24,393 nt of DNA from Acidobacteria bacterium AH-259-G07 (GTDB lineage: Bacteria > Acidobacteriota > UBA6911 > RPQK01 > JADFOI01), in NCBI GenBank assembly GCA_027717925.1, contig JALLON010000008.1:1-24393 (forward strand), given 5' to 3'. Position 1 is the first letter of the stretch. The number at the start of each line of letters is the position of its first letter. A program made the position numbers and the translations under genes. The notes below the pieces were generated by a model. That model was not told where the DNA came from. It made no database searches and saw only the letters and a program-made list of their open reading frames with translations. Positions 1 through 8,061 of this stretch are shown here, one piece after another.

Positions 1-78
1 TCGTTTGTCAGTATGACCCTTAAACTCTTTCGTTTGAGTGCTGAGAATCTGTTGGAGTTCTTTTTTAGTGATTGACAT
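1..78 (-). CDS. Partial hypothetical protein (N-terminal 26 codons)
   Basis: A minus-strand reading frame opens with ATG at 76-78 and stays open to the window edge, giving 26 codons beginning MSITKKELQQILSTQT. The lysine- and glutamine-rich helical start resembles small coiled-coil proteins often found in accessory regions, but no family can be assigned from this much. No clear Shine-Dalgarno sequence precedes the start, which is pyrimidine-rich upstream. It is divergent from the OLD-family gene, with about 180 bp between them. The rest of the gene lies outside the window. Confidence 0.5.
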   Translation of the reverse strand, partial: MSITKKELQQILSTQTKEFKGHTDKR

Positions 79-261
79 AGAGAAGGAAAAAGAAGTTATA
101 GATGTTATCCTCACCTTATCAAAGCGAACGAAAGTGTCAACAGCGAGATCTTGTGGACAATACTTTCGCGTTGCTATGAGCCGGTCGAAGAACCAACACT
201 ATTCCTCTTAGTCGTTGAATTTGCTATATTTAGCGAGCATTGATTTTTCCATGATAGTCAA

Positions 262-1947
262 ATGAAAATATCAAGATTACATATCGAAAATTTTCGGTCA
301 ATCCAGGGCCCTCTCGACCTAGATCTCTCTCAAGTAAATGCTTTGGTGGGACCGAACAATACAGGCAAAACCAACATACTGTTAGCTCTTCAAAAATTCC
401 TTGGTTATCGGTGGCTTTCAGTTAATATGTTTGATGAAAATGATGTCTATCTGAGAGATCCGGATCGTGACATCAGAATCGAACTCGACTTAGATCCGCC
501 TTTTGAATATCAATCTATAAAAGGAGCAGATTCCGTCAAAATCAGGACTTTGGTCTTGAACTACACACGATACAAAATAGGAGTTCCAAAGGGGCAACGA
601 AGACTAGACAAAGGTTGTCTTGACCCGGATGGCAAGACCCCTATGGTACTTGCCAAGGCCCCTCGAAAAGGTGAGCAACATAAATACCAACCACTCGTAG
701 GCATTCCGCAGGAAATACTTGACGTCTTACCAATTATTTTCATTGGGATGAAAAGAGAACTTAAAGATCAGCTTCCGAATGCTCGCTACTCAATGCTTCG
801 CCAACTTCTTGAGGACGTGGATGCCGATTTTCGAAATCCTGAGAACGTCTCAACCATTGTAAACGATAAAGGAATAGAGACTAACGAACCAAGGAGTCAG
901 CAATTTGAAAGATTAATGGGGCAGGCTATGAGCTTGCTTCGAACCAAAGAATTTGAACAGCTAGAACAATCAATAAAAAAGAATGCCCTTCGACAACTGG
1001 GTTTAGATCCAGTTAAGGATACCGACAAACTGGATTTTTTCTTCTCCCCGTTCTCATCAATGGATTTTTACAAGTCTCTTAAATTGTTTGTTCGAGAAGG
1101 TGAATTTAGCATTGATGCGACTGAGTTAGGGGGCGGGGTTCAAAATTCTCTGGTCATGGCGATTCTGCGAGCATTCGAAGAAAGAAGAAAAAAAGGCGCA
1201 ATCTTTCTCATCGAGGAACCCGAAATGTATTTGCATCCTCAAATGCAACGTTCTCTTTACAAGACATTTCGAGAGATTAGCAGAACGAACCAGATTATTT
1301 ATACGACGCATTCCCCCCACTTTGTAACAATACCCGAGTACAGCGAGGTTATTCTTATAACCAAGAATGATGAAGGCACGCAAAAACAAGTTTCTAATCT
1401 TGCCATCGATGAAGTGCGAAGAGAAAAAATAAGGAAGGAGATGGACCCAGAGCGGAATGAACTCTTCTTCGCCAAGAAGCTGATACTCGTAGAAGGTGAT
1501 ACCGAAAAGCTTTCCCTTCCCGAATATGCTAAGAAGATGCATTTGGATTTAGATACAGAGGGGACAACGGTTGTCGAAGTTGGTGGGAAGCGGAGTCTTT
1601 TAGAATTTGCTAGGATTGCCATTTCGTTCAATATCCCGACTGCGATCGTCTACGATGAGGACTCTTCCGATTTCAGTAAAGAGGACAAGGAGCAAGGAAA
1701 CGAAGCACAATACAACGAAGAACTCGATCAGTTCGAAAATGGTAATAGTTCTGTCTCAGTCTGGAAGTTGAGTAACAAATATGAAGATGAACTCAGACGA
1801 GCTTTAAGTGAGGAAGGATACCAGGAACTTTGTCAAAAATATCCTGGTCACAGCAAGGCGATACGTCAAAGACTGATAGCAGCCGATCCCGACAGCGGCG
1901 TTCCAGAATTTATCAAGAACATTATTGACTGGGGAGTACAGAGCTAG
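262..1947 (+). CDS. OLD-family ATP-dependent nuclease (AAA ATPase plus TOPRIM)
   Basis: The 561-residue protein has an ABC/SMC-like ATPase fused to a C-terminal TOPRIM nuclease, the overcoming-lysogenization-defect architecture. The N-terminus has the RecF/SMC-type start IENFRSI and a Walker A GPNNTGKTN at residues 30-38. Walker B (FLIEEPEMYLHP) lies near 314-325, followed by a switch-type segment TTHSPHF. The TOPRIM part shows LILVEGDTEK near 407 and an acidic VYDED near 462-466, the expected metal-binding residues. Length fits stand-alone (class 1-like) OLD proteins. No UvrD-type helicase follows, so this is not a Gabija-type pair. Family members act on DNA in the cytoplasm, several of them in phage defence; a defence role here is inference. 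No convincing ribosome-binding site precedes the ATG. Confidence 0.9.
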   Translation: MKISRLHIENFRSIQGPLDLDLSQVNALVGPNNTGKTNILLALQKFLGYRWLSVNMFDENDVYLRDPDRDIRIELDLDPPFEYQSIKGADSVKIRTLVLNYTRYKIGVPKGQRRLDKGCLDPDGKTPMVLAKAPRKGEQHKYQPLVGIPQEILDVLPIIFIGMKRELKDQLPNARYSMLRQLLEDVDADFRNPENVSTIVNDKGIETNEPRSQQFERLMGQAMSLLRTKEFEQLEQSIKKNALRQLGLDPVKDTDKLDFFFSPFSSMDFYKSLKLFVREGEFSIDATELGGGVQNSLVMAILRAFEERRKKGAIFLIEEPEMYLHPQMQRSLYKTFREISRTNQIIYTTHSPHFVTIPEYSEVILITKNDEGTQKQVSNLAIDEVRREKIRKEMDPERNELFFAKKLILVEGDTEKLSLPEYAKKMHLDLDTEGTTVVEVGGKRSLLEFARIAISFNIPTAIVYDEDSSDFSKEDKEQGNEAQYNEELDQFENGNSSVSVWKLSNKYEDELRRALSEEGYQELCQKYPGHSKAIRQRLIAADPDSGVPEFIKNIIDWGVQS

Positions 1948-2062
1948 GCTCGAAAAAACTTGAGTGGCGCATCTGGGCAAAAGGGTGGGTTGAAGTCGGA
2001 TCAGGGGGCCAACCTAACACGACGTTTCCTCTTAAACGTAATAGCCTTCAACTTCAAAGGAA

Positions 2063-2764
2063 ATGATTTCAATCAACGATGACCTGAAAATAAAACATGG
2101 TAACAGAGGCGACAAGAAAATCGCCCTGACCTTTGACGACGGCCCCAATCCGTATTTCACCCTTAAAATACTCGATCTCCTAAAAAGTCAGGGGGTGCAA
2201 GCGTCATTTTTCATCATTGGAAGGTGGGCCGAAAAGTATCCGGATATTTTAAGAAGAATCCACAAGGAAAGCCACTCAATCGGCAACCACACATTCTCTC
2301 ACGGAGGTGACCATGATGATGACGCTAAATTCGGGGACTATCGCAGATGCGAGGAAACGATAGAAAACATAATTGGAATCAAACCAAGATACATCCGCGT
2401 TCCCGGGTTTGGATATGGACATCCCGTCAGGGTCCGTGAACTACGGAAATATGATCTACAAAACCGGGAGTACTTGATCATTGATCACGATATAAACAGC
2501 GACGATACAAATCTCGACATTTCACCAACTCAAATTATCGAGAAAGTCACTCGGGAAATTAAGCCAGGCTCTATTATTGACTGTCACGATGGCTGTGGCA
2601 GTCATAAGGTTCATCCTGAGACTGGGGAGGTCATAAAGCCCCTCGATGAGCTACTCAAAGAAAGGCCAAAAGCCATATATCAAGCCCTGCCTGAAATAAT
2701 AAGGGTTTTAAAAAGCCAAGGATTTGAGTTAGTTAGCCTCGATAAGATGAACCTTCTGGGTTAG
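2063..2764 (+). CDS. NodB-type polysaccharide deacetylase (carbohydrate esterase 4)
   Basis: The 233-residue protein carries the ordered catalytic motifs of the CE4 family: TFDDGP at 23-28 (catalytic base and metal aspartate), HTFSH at 76-80 (metal histidines), RVPG at 112-115, and IIDCHDG near 171-177 (catalytic histidine region). Family members hydrolyse N-acetyl groups from peptidoglycan, chitin or other N-acetylated sugars. There is no signal peptide or membrane anchor, so it is predicted cytoplasmic, which is unusual for a cell-wall deacetylase; a small-molecule or intracellular glycan substrate is possible. AAAGG lies very close to the ATG, so the start is only moderately certain. It follows the OLD gene on the same strand after about 115 bp and converges on the HEPN-like gene. 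Confidence 0.88.
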   Translation: MISINDDLKIKHGNRGDKKIALTFDDGPNPYFTLKILDLLKSQGVQASFFIIGRWAEKYPDILRRIHKESHSIGNHTFSHGGDHDDDAKFGDYRRCEETIENIIGIKPRYIRVPGFGYGHPVRVRELRKYDLQNREYLIIDHDINSDDTNLDISPTQIIEKVTREIKPGSIIDCHDGCGSHKVHPETGEVIKPLDELLKERPKAIYQALPEIIRVLKSQGFELVSLDKMNLLG

Positions 2765-2766
2765 TT

Positions 2767-2783
2767 GGACCGTCAGACGGTCC
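2767..2783. terminator. Short palindrome between convergent genes
   Basis: GGACCGT and ACGGTCC pair perfectly (7 bp) around a 3-nt loop, exactly between the stop of the deacetylase and overlapping the stop of the convergent HEPN-like gene. There is no T-run, so intrinsic termination is uncertain; a weak bidirectional terminator is the simplest reading. Confidence 0.4.
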
Positions 2784-3540
2784 AGGTCTCCTCGACCAAC
2801 TGGTCAAACGGGCTGGGCGGAAATTCCCGGTACAGAGTTTTAAAGTCTCGCAGTTTTTCTTCAAAGAAAGTGCCTCTAAAGAATGGCATCCAGAATAATG
2901 AATTAGTGCGTGCCAGAACTGCCAGCGTGATTTTGAATACATCTAAGGCATGTTGAGGGCCAAGGCCAGCAAGATTCTCCCAAGGGGATAACCGGGCGGA
3001 GAGCTGGTTAGTTCTCCTTCTACCTCTGGGAACTACCGTTTCTTCCTGAATGATACTGTATTTCGTAAAGCAGCCATCCCGTTCAAGAATTTCCTTTTTG
3101 AAATAGGTTTGGTCAGGCACCGAATGAAAAAGCGCATTGCGCAGATCAGTGTAATCTTGGAAAAGATCGCGGCATCGTCTTGGAGCTGAGGCTTCAAAGA
3201 AGTTCTGGCCACTGACGGACAAAGCTAACAAGTCAATCCGCTCAGGGAACTTCTTTCTGATCCATTTTTTCTCGGTGTCGATTTGGTTCCAGTGGTGTAG
3301 CGTTTCTTGATTCCCTGAGCCTTGTTCGCGACTGCGGTATTCTATTAACCAAAGGTAATTAAAAACTCCATCCAAACATAAGAAGGAGAATAGCATACAA
3401 GTCAGCATTTCTTCCTGGTCTTCTTTCCCCCCAATCTCGAAGTTTTCCAGGTCTAGGCTCTTCAGAGCCCTATGGGCGATCTCCAAGAAATCATAGGCCA
3501 GGGAATACCACTCGATTTCTTTTGTAACATTGTTTGTCAC
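2773..3540 (-). CDS. HEPN-like domain protein of unknown function
   Basis: This is a 255-residue, mostly helical protein. Residues 131-140 read TDLRNALFHS, which contains R134-x4-H139 and so fits the Rx4-6H signature of HEPN RNases, placed after an aromatic helix as in that fold. HEPN proteins include toxin RNases and abortive-infection effectors; the call here rests on this motif and general helicity only. Translation begins at GTG (3538-3540), with AAGGG about eight bases upstream. No antitoxin-like nucleotidyltransferase lies next to it; the neighbours are the convergent deacetylase and a transposase remnant. It may be a lone accessory gene or a non-catalytic HEPN protein. Confidence 0.6.
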   Translation of the reverse strand: MTNNVTKEIEWYSLAYDFLEIAHRALKSLDLENFEIGGKEDQEEMLTCMLFSFLCLDGVFNYLWLIEYRSREQGSGNQETLHHWNQIDTEKKWIRKKFPERIDLLALSVSGQNFFEASAPRRCRDLFQDYTDLRNALFHSVPDQTYFKKEILERDGCFTKYSIIQEETVVPRGRRRTNQLSARLSPWENLAGLGPQHALDVFKITLAVLARTNSLFWMPFFRGTFFEEKLRDFKTLYREFPPSPFDQLVEETWTV

Positions 3541-4186
3541 TTCTCCAACCCTTGCTTCATCGGCAAAGCGGTTTAGTTCAACATGTATTCAATAGTCGGA
3601 CTCCAGTGCCGAATACAGTTCTTCGAAGGGCGCGCTTTTGGTGCAGTTAAGAATATTTTCGCACCTCATTCATCTTGGACGTTATGCATTACGGATGGTC
3701 CCAATATAGCACTCGTGAAACATCGATCCAATTCCTTGGAAGTTTACAGCGCGGAGACCCCAACGACGAAACCGCACCACCCTCTTTTTTTAGTATTTTT
3801 TGCTGATACAACCTCTGAACGACAATTCCGCTTGTTATGATAGGGTCCGTCGGGCCAACGAACTGTGGGACTTGACCGTGTTGTAAGTCTGCCGCCACTG
3901 CTCGATGAGGTGTCGGGCCTCGGGAATACTTGGTGAACCAGTTCGTTCAAACACTGGAAACTCCTCGAGCAAATCCAAAGCGAGCCTGACCTCACCGGTA
4001 ACCCCAGAATTTGCCCCGATTTGGGGGATATCAGGGTAAGGCCCCTGTCGAGATCGTCGCGCTAGGCGCAAGGAAACACGAATTTTTGTCCCACTCGACT
4101 CAAAAAGTGCTCCTGAGAGAACCATCCAGCTTTTTCAGCTGCTGCGGGGTCTTCTGGGCCGGGCCCGCTTCCATGTAAAGGATCAT
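3541..4186. other. Gene-poor stretch with decayed sequence
   Basis: Apart from the transposase remnant at 3835-3956, no credible gene is seen here. The open frames present are short, lack ribosome-binding sites and show no recognisable motif. On the minus strand near 3770-3835 the sequence beyond the remnant may be the former end of the insertion sequence, but no terminal repeat could be defined. The stretch probably marks old insertion and deletion at the edge of the mobile element. Confidence 0.5.
3835..3956 (-). pseudogene. IS3-family transposase (OrfB) C-terminal remnant, frameshifted
   Basis: Reading the minus strand, one frame gives FQCLNELVHQVF (about 3957-3924) and the next frame continues PEARHLIEQWRQTYN then TVKSHSSLARRT down to 3835. 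Joined, these match the well-known C-terminus of the IS3-family DDE transposase (RDE-LN pattern, then EAR-x3-E-x-WR-x2-YN-x3-HSSL). A frameshift near 3924 separates the halves and the upstream catalytic core is not recognisable, so this is a dead fragment. No intact partner orfA or clear inverted repeats were found. Confidence 0.75.
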
Positions 4187-4338
4187 TGGGTGGACTTGGG
4201 GACTTTGGAGACTTTGATAGAGGGCGTCCCTTCTAAAGAACCCATCAAGAAGTCGTACTAATAAACACTTAGCTTTTTGATTATCTGTATTTTGTATATA
4301 CGCCTTGAACGTCTCCGAAGTCCACGAACTCTACCCCA
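4187..4338. repeat. 152-bp inverted-repeat element, copy 1 (candidate replication origin)
   Basis: Left arm 4187-4224 and right arm 4301-4337 are imperfect inverted repeats of each other. Each is built from short units resembling GGGGACnTT (for example GGGGACTTT then GGAGACTTT). They flank an AT-rich core of about 75 bp (4225-4300). A homologous element of identical 152-bp length and the same orientation occurs at 7901-8052; arms match well by eye and cores at roughly 60%. Paired iteron arms around an AT-rich segment are the layout of origins used by some phages and phage satellites. An origin role is inferred. The element sits beyond the 3' end of the integrase. Confidence 0.65.
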
Positions 4339-4360
4339 GAAACAGAGACAGTTTCAGGGG
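4334..4360. terminator. Hairpin beside the copy 1 element
   Basis: CCCCAGAAAC (4334-4343) and GTTTCAGGGG (4351-4360) form a 10-bp stem with one mismatch and a 7-nt loop. A short run of five T follows shortly after on the plus strand. The left arm overlaps the end of the repeat element, so it could be a terminator or part of the repeat structure. Confidence 0.35.
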
Positions 4361-4492
4361 AAGTACTTTTTGACAGAAATAGCAAATTTCGCCCTCCTTG
4401 TTGGAGGATCGGATCAAAAATTATTGTGTATAGCGTAGAAGCATTCTACCAATTTCTCACCACTGCAAAGTGATCAACATTGATAATTTTCA

Positions 4493-6115
4493 CTAAACAG
4501 GTTCTAACTTCGTCCAATGCCCCCGCAGTCTTGGATCTCTTAGGTAGCAACGCTCCAAAATCCTTGTATTTATAGGCTTTTCGAGAGGTTCGAACCTTCT
4601 GTGAATCCATCTGACGCGCTTTGAGACGATTTTCATTGGTAACAGCCAATTTTCCCAGTAAATATTGAGTTTTTTGTCCTTTAAGAAGAGGTTCGAACCT
4701 AAAGTGGCAAAGATCTGCTTTTTGGTCTCGGAAGAGCCTTTTTGAAACTTGGTTCTCGCTTTTTCCGCAAAGGTCAGGACCATCTTGGTTCTCTCCCAGG
4801 AGCAATCGTCGCTCCCATCACTTCGCAGGTTTTCCTCCAACTTGATTTTCTCCTTCTCCAAGGTGGCCATTTTCTGAGAGAACTGCTCTCTTGAAATCTC
4901 TCCCGCAGCTCTCATGTCAATCAGACCTTCAATCTTCTCGTTAATCTCCCCAAGCTCTTTCTGCTGCCCTTTGACGATTATCTTTTTGCCTTCCACATCT
5001 TTCTCTGTTCTTTTTCTGAGCCATTTCAGGGCAAAGCCGTTAAATTCAGTGGGGATCTCTAGCGTGACCAGAGCCGATATAATCTGGTCTTCCAGCGCTT
5101 TTTCCTCAATACATCCCTGGGTGCAATCGGGATTCTTCTTTTTGGTGCAGTGGTAATAGACATACCGGTGGACATTGCCGTTTTTCTGTCTCTTGACCTT
5201 CTTTTCGGCGGTAATCATGCAGCCGCATTCACGGCAGCGCATCAGGCCCGTGTATTTGAACACATGGCTTTTCGGACGTGGTCTTCCTTTTCTACCTAAT
5301 AGCTCCTGGATTTTGTCGTACTCCTGTTCAGTGATCATGGGTTTGTGGATGCCCTTGTGCCACTTGCCTGGCTCGTATTTGCTATTTATCGGATATTGGA
5401 ACCAACCGTAATAGAAGGGATTAGTGAAGATCTGGTAGAGCGTGTTTCGGGCCATGGACTTGCCATTGGGCATTTTGAACTTCCACTTTTCATTGACGAT
5501 TTTCAAGAGCTGAGGAACCGTATAGGTTCCAGCAAGCATCAGATCGAACATTTTTCTGACAGGGCGGAACCTCTCGGGGTCTGGAAGAACCTTCTTGTTT
5601 CCTCTTTCGGCAAACTTGTCATTGATGTAACCGGTGGGAGCGGGTGCTGGATAAATCCCCATTTGGGCTTTCTTCACCAAACCACGGTTAACATCCCGGC
5701 CTTTCTTAGCGGATTCATATTGAGACTGGGAGAGGGCGATTTGAAGCATCCATATGCCTTCAGGCGTATTCTCAAAATGATAGGTACAGAACTTTAAGTC
5801 TTTAATCACTTGGCTTCGGATCGAATAGGTGATTTTGCCGGCATCAATTTCATTTCGAGAAAGTCTGTCCGGATGCCAGGCGATTATGCCATGATGTTCC
5901 CCCTTCTCAACTCTTTCCAGCATTTCAAGGAACCGAGGTCGGTTATAAGGGATAAAGGCGCTTCGCTCCTCTTCGATGAACTCGATATCAAAGTCTTTAA
6001 ACTGTTCTTGAATCCGGTCCTTTTGTGCTGGAATTGAAATGGCCTGCCTCTCTTTATCTTCGCTGGATTTCCTCACATAGGCGAAGTATTTGATTGGAGA
6101 AAATTGATTTTTCAT
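4493..6115 (-). CDS. Large serine recombinase / integrase
   Basis: The 540-residue protein has the domain order of large serine integrases. The N-terminal resolvase domain holds Y13-x-R15-x-S17 (nucleophile serine) and DRLSR at 83-87. A recombinase domain follows at about 155-290, then a zinc ribbon with Cys294, Cys297, Cys323 and Cys331, and a coiled coil at about 375-430. It would catalyse site-specific insertion and excision between att sites. The gene opens the replication module and is transcribed leftward toward the repeat element. No att site could be recognised. No strong Shine-Dalgarno sequence is visible upstream. The C-terminal 60 residues are basic and lack a known match; they may be lineage-specific. 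Confidence 0.93.
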   Translation of the reverse strand: MKNQFSPIKYFAYVRKSSEDKERQAISIPAQKDRIQEQFKDFDIEFIEEERSAFIPYNRPRFLEMLERVEKGEHHGIIAWHPDRLSRNEIDAGKITYSIRSQVIKDLKFCTYHFENTPEGIWMLQIALSQSQYESAKKGRDVNRGLVKKAQMGIYPAPAPTGYINDKFAERGNKKVLPDPERFRPVRKMFDLMLAGTYTVPQLLKIVNEKWKFKMPNGKSMARNTLYQIFTNPFYYGWFQYPINSKYEPGKWHKGIHKPMITEQEYDKIQELLGRKGRPRPKSHVFKYTGLMRCRECGCMITAEKKVKRQKNGNVHRYVYYHCTKKKNPDCTQGCIEEKALEDQIISALVTLEIPTEFNGFALKWLRKRTEKDVEGKKIIVKGQQKELGEINEKIEGLIDMRAAGEISREQFSQKMATLEKEKIKLEENLRSDGSDDCSWERTKMVLTFAEKARTKFQKGSSETKKQIFATLGSNLFLKDKKLNIYWENWLLPMKIVSKRVRWIHRRFEPLEKPINTRILERCYLRDPRLRGHWTKLEPV

Positions 6116-6206
6116 AAAGTTTGTGAAGTGGATATTTCGAGAATCGGTGGGGTCAGGATGAGCTGTTATTTAAACCTAGCAAATCTACCCGCTTGCAACA
6201 ATAGTC

Positions 6207-6407
6207 TTACCCTGTGGACTTCCCTGACTTCTCTTCAGCATCTCCAGGCGGAAGAGGCTCCCCGTCGTAAACAGCCTGGTAAAGGTTAATGAGGTTGGTT
6301 GCCCGAAAGGCGGCTTCCTGATCGGACAGCTCAACACCATAGTGTTTTTTATAGAGTCTCTTAAATTCGATTATGGTTTCTTCGGGCAACATGAGTTTAT
6401 TGTCCAT
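6207..6407 (-). CDS. Small conserved-looking hypothetical protein (66 aa)
   Basis: The 66-residue product begins MDNKLMLPEETIIEF and continues with a helical, acidic pattern containing YGVELSDQEAAFRATNL. Small proteins of this style (a plant for ~20 residues of helix, then GVELSxxEA) recur in mobile elements and next to recombinases; the function is unknown to me. The frame stays open further upstream, but that portion is basic, lacks the character of the rest, and would overlap the divergent helicase gene, so the start at 6407 is preferred (6392 is an alternative). It lies upstream of the integrase on the same strand, about 90 bp away, and may be co-transcribed with it. Confidence 0.65.
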   Translation of the reverse strand: MDNKLMLPEETIIEFKRLYKKHYGVELSDQEAAFRATNLINLYQAVYDGEPLPPGDAEEKSGKSTG

Positions 6408-6455
6408 AAGTATCCACAATAAACCTCTATGAATTCCCCTACAAGGCTGGAAGAT

Positions 6456-6475
6456 TTGACTTTTTGTCAAGTTTT
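6456..6475. promoter_or_regulatory. Palindromic motif in divergent promoter region
   Basis: TTGAC-TTTTT-GTCAA (6456-6470) is a perfect 5-bp inverted repeat with a 5-nt spacer. It sits in the 110-bp gap between the divergent small-protein gene and the helicase gene. Its right part, TTTTTGTCAAGTTTT (6461-6475), recurs exactly at 9184-9198 upstream of the XRE-RuvC operon. A shared operator for an element-encoded regulator is inferred. Confidence 0.45.
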
Positions 6476-6517
6476 CCCGCCTTTTTTTCTTTCTCAAATC
6501 ACATACAGTAAACACAA

Positions 6518-7879
6518 ATGATGGAAAAACGCGACACCTCAGATTTTGCGGTAAATTACCGCAAAGCCTCACCACGAAGCATCCCGGCAGTTTCCGGGGT
6601 CTTTGATCATGGGCGTATTTTGGAGATGGTCTATCGACCCAAAGATCGTGAGACGGCCTTTGTTCTTTGGGATGACGGCAAGTGGAGCTATGCCAACACC
6701 TACTCCGTGGATAAGAAACACTGCTTAATTCCGTATTCTCCTCACAACAACCTCATTAAAAACGAGGTGGTGCTTCTGCCCTCTAAACCTATGGCATATG
6801 AGTCCGAAGAGAGTTTGGTAAACGAGATTCAGGCTTTCATCCATCGATACGTGGATGTCAGTCCTTTGTTTGAAAAGATTGCCGCCTATTACGTGCTCTT
6901 CACCTGGATCTATGATGGCTTCAACGAGCTTCCTTATCTCAAACTGCGCGGCGATTTTGGAAGCGGCAAGACCCGCTTTCTGCTCACCGTTGGTTCTCTT
7001 TGCTACAAACCCATATTTGCCAGTGGTGCTTCTTCAGTCTCGCCGCTTTTCCGCATTTTAGACATCTTTCGAGGGACCTTGATTATTGATGAAGCTGACT
7101 TCCGGTTAAGTGATGAGCGAGCTGAAATAGTCAAAATCCTCAACAGCGGCAATGTCAAAGGTTTTCCAGTCCTGCGAAGTGAAGTAGTTGGCAAAGAGTT
7201 CAACCCAAGGGCCTATCATGTCTTTGGTCCCAAGATTGTGGCAACAAGAGGGTTCTTTGAAGATCGGGCTTTAGAAAGCCGTTTTTTGGCCGAACAAATG
7301 GGGCAGTATCGTCTTCGGGATGACATCCCTATCAATTTGCCTTCGGAATATAAAGAGGAAGCGTTACACATACGCAATAAGCTGCTCTTATTTCGCTTTC
7401 GAAATCTTAACAAGCGGCAAATTGTTGAAGACCTAGTGGATCGACGTATTGAGCCACGCCTCAATCAGATCTTTGTGCCCCTTTTGAGCATCATCGAAGA
7501 TGCCCAGGCCCGTGAGGAACTCCGTGAAGTGGCTCGTCAATACAACCAAGAACTGATTGCCGAGCGTGGCCTGGAAGTCGAAGCCCAGGTTCTAGAGATT
7601 ATTCAAGACATGGTTTCCGGCCCCGACAAGGCAAGATTGGCCGTGAAAGACATCACGAGCCGATTTGTTGACCGTCACGGTGAGGACTATGAGCACAAGA
7701 TCACGGCAAAATGGATTGGGAGCATTATCCGAAAAAAGCTCAATTTAAAGACACACAAGAGCCATGGTATCTATGTCATTTCGCCCTCTCAGAAAACCAA
7801 GCTTGAGCGACTCTATGAAAAGTACGGTATCAGCCCTAAGGATGACGATGAAACAATAAATAAGAAAGCAGGCCCATAA
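6518..7879 (+). CDS. AAA+ replication helicase / initiator-like ATPase
   Basis: The 453-residue protein has a central P-loop ATPase. Walker A RGDFGSGKT lies at 144-152, Walker B GTLIIDEADF at 186-195, and a sensor/arginine-finger-like stretch (VATRG, then RALESRF) near 238-252. The N-terminal ~90 residues are small and partly beta. The C-terminal ~70 residues look like a winged helix (ITAKWIGSIIRKKLNL). This layout fits helicases of phages and integrative elements that load at their own origin. No primase motif was seen, so a helicase/initiator role is preferred over primase. It lies between the two 152-bp repeat elements, the second starting 21 bp after its stop. ATG codons at 6518 and 6521 are both possible; no Shine-Dalgarno is evident. 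Confidence 0.75.
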   Translation: MMEKRDTSDFAVNYRKASPRSIPAVSGVFDHGRILEMVYRPKDRETAFVLWDDGKWSYANTYSVDKKHCLIPYSPHNNLIKNEVVLLPSKPMAYESEESLVNEIQAFIHRYVDVSPLFEKIAAYYVLFTWIYDGFNELPYLKLRGDFGSGKTRFLLTVGSLCYKPIFASGASSVSPLFRILDIFRGTLIIDEADFRLSDERAEIVKILNSGNVKGFPVLRSEVVGKEFNPRAYHVFGPKIVATRGFFEDRALESRFLAEQMGQYRLRDDIPINLPSEYKEEALHIRNKLLLFRFRNLNKRQIVEDLVDRRIEPRLNQIFVPLLSIIEDAQAREELREVARQYNQELIAERGLEVEAQVLEIIQDMVSGPDKARLAVKDITSRFVDRHGEDYEHKITAKWIGSIIRKKLNLKTHKSHGIYVISPSQKTKLERLYEKYGISPKDDDETINKKAGP

Positions 7880-7890
7880 AAGCCCGCTTT
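7865..7890 (+). terminator. Hairpin overlapping the helicase stop codon
   Basis: AAAGCAGGC (7865-7873) pairs with GCCCGCTTT (7882-7890) apart from one mismatch, across an 8-nt loop that contains the stop codon. Only three T end the stem, followed by C residues, so termination may be weak. Confidence 0.4.
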
Positions 7891-7900
7891 CCCCCATTTA

Positions 7901-8052
7901 TGGATAGACCTTTGGGGACTTGGAGGACGTTGATAGAGGGTATCGGCTCCAAGAACGCAGTAAAAGACCGCATCAGTAAATACATACCTTTTTAAAGTAT
8001 CCACACCATCTATTCCCTCTGGAATGTCCCCAATGTTCCCCAGGTCTACCCA
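7901..8052. repeat. 152-bp inverted-repeat element, copy 2 (candidate replication origin)
   Basis: Left arm 7901-7940 and right arm 8015-8052 are imperfect inverted repeats built from GGGGACnTT-like units (GGGGACTT and GGAGGACGTT on the left; GGGGAACATT and GGGGACATT on the right-arm complement). The core, about 74 bp, is AT-rich and includes a T5 run at the same relative position as in copy 1. It starts just after the helicase gene, and its right arm ends nine bases before the phosphoesterase ATG, so protein binding here could also control that gene. Copy 1 is at 4187-4338. Confidence 0.65.
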
Positions 8053-8061
8053 CTATTCTCT

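Noticed and set aside
1126..1631. Minus-strand open frames of 110-138 codons inside the OLD gene.
   Set aside because: They lie wholly antisense to conserved ATPase motifs, so they are shadows of the real gene.
262..3540. Gabija system (GajA-GajB) suspicion from the OLD nuclease.
   Set aside because: No UvrD-type helicase gene is next to it; the following gene is a deacetylase.
3583..3840. An 85-codon plus-strand open frame in the left gap.
   Set aside because: No Shine-Dalgarno, no recognisable motif and low-complexity composition; it runs opposite to the transposase remnant and looks like chance.
4125..4490. Attachment site for the serine integrase.
   Set aside because: No short direct repeat, tRNA end or other att signature could be identified, and the partner end lies outside the window.
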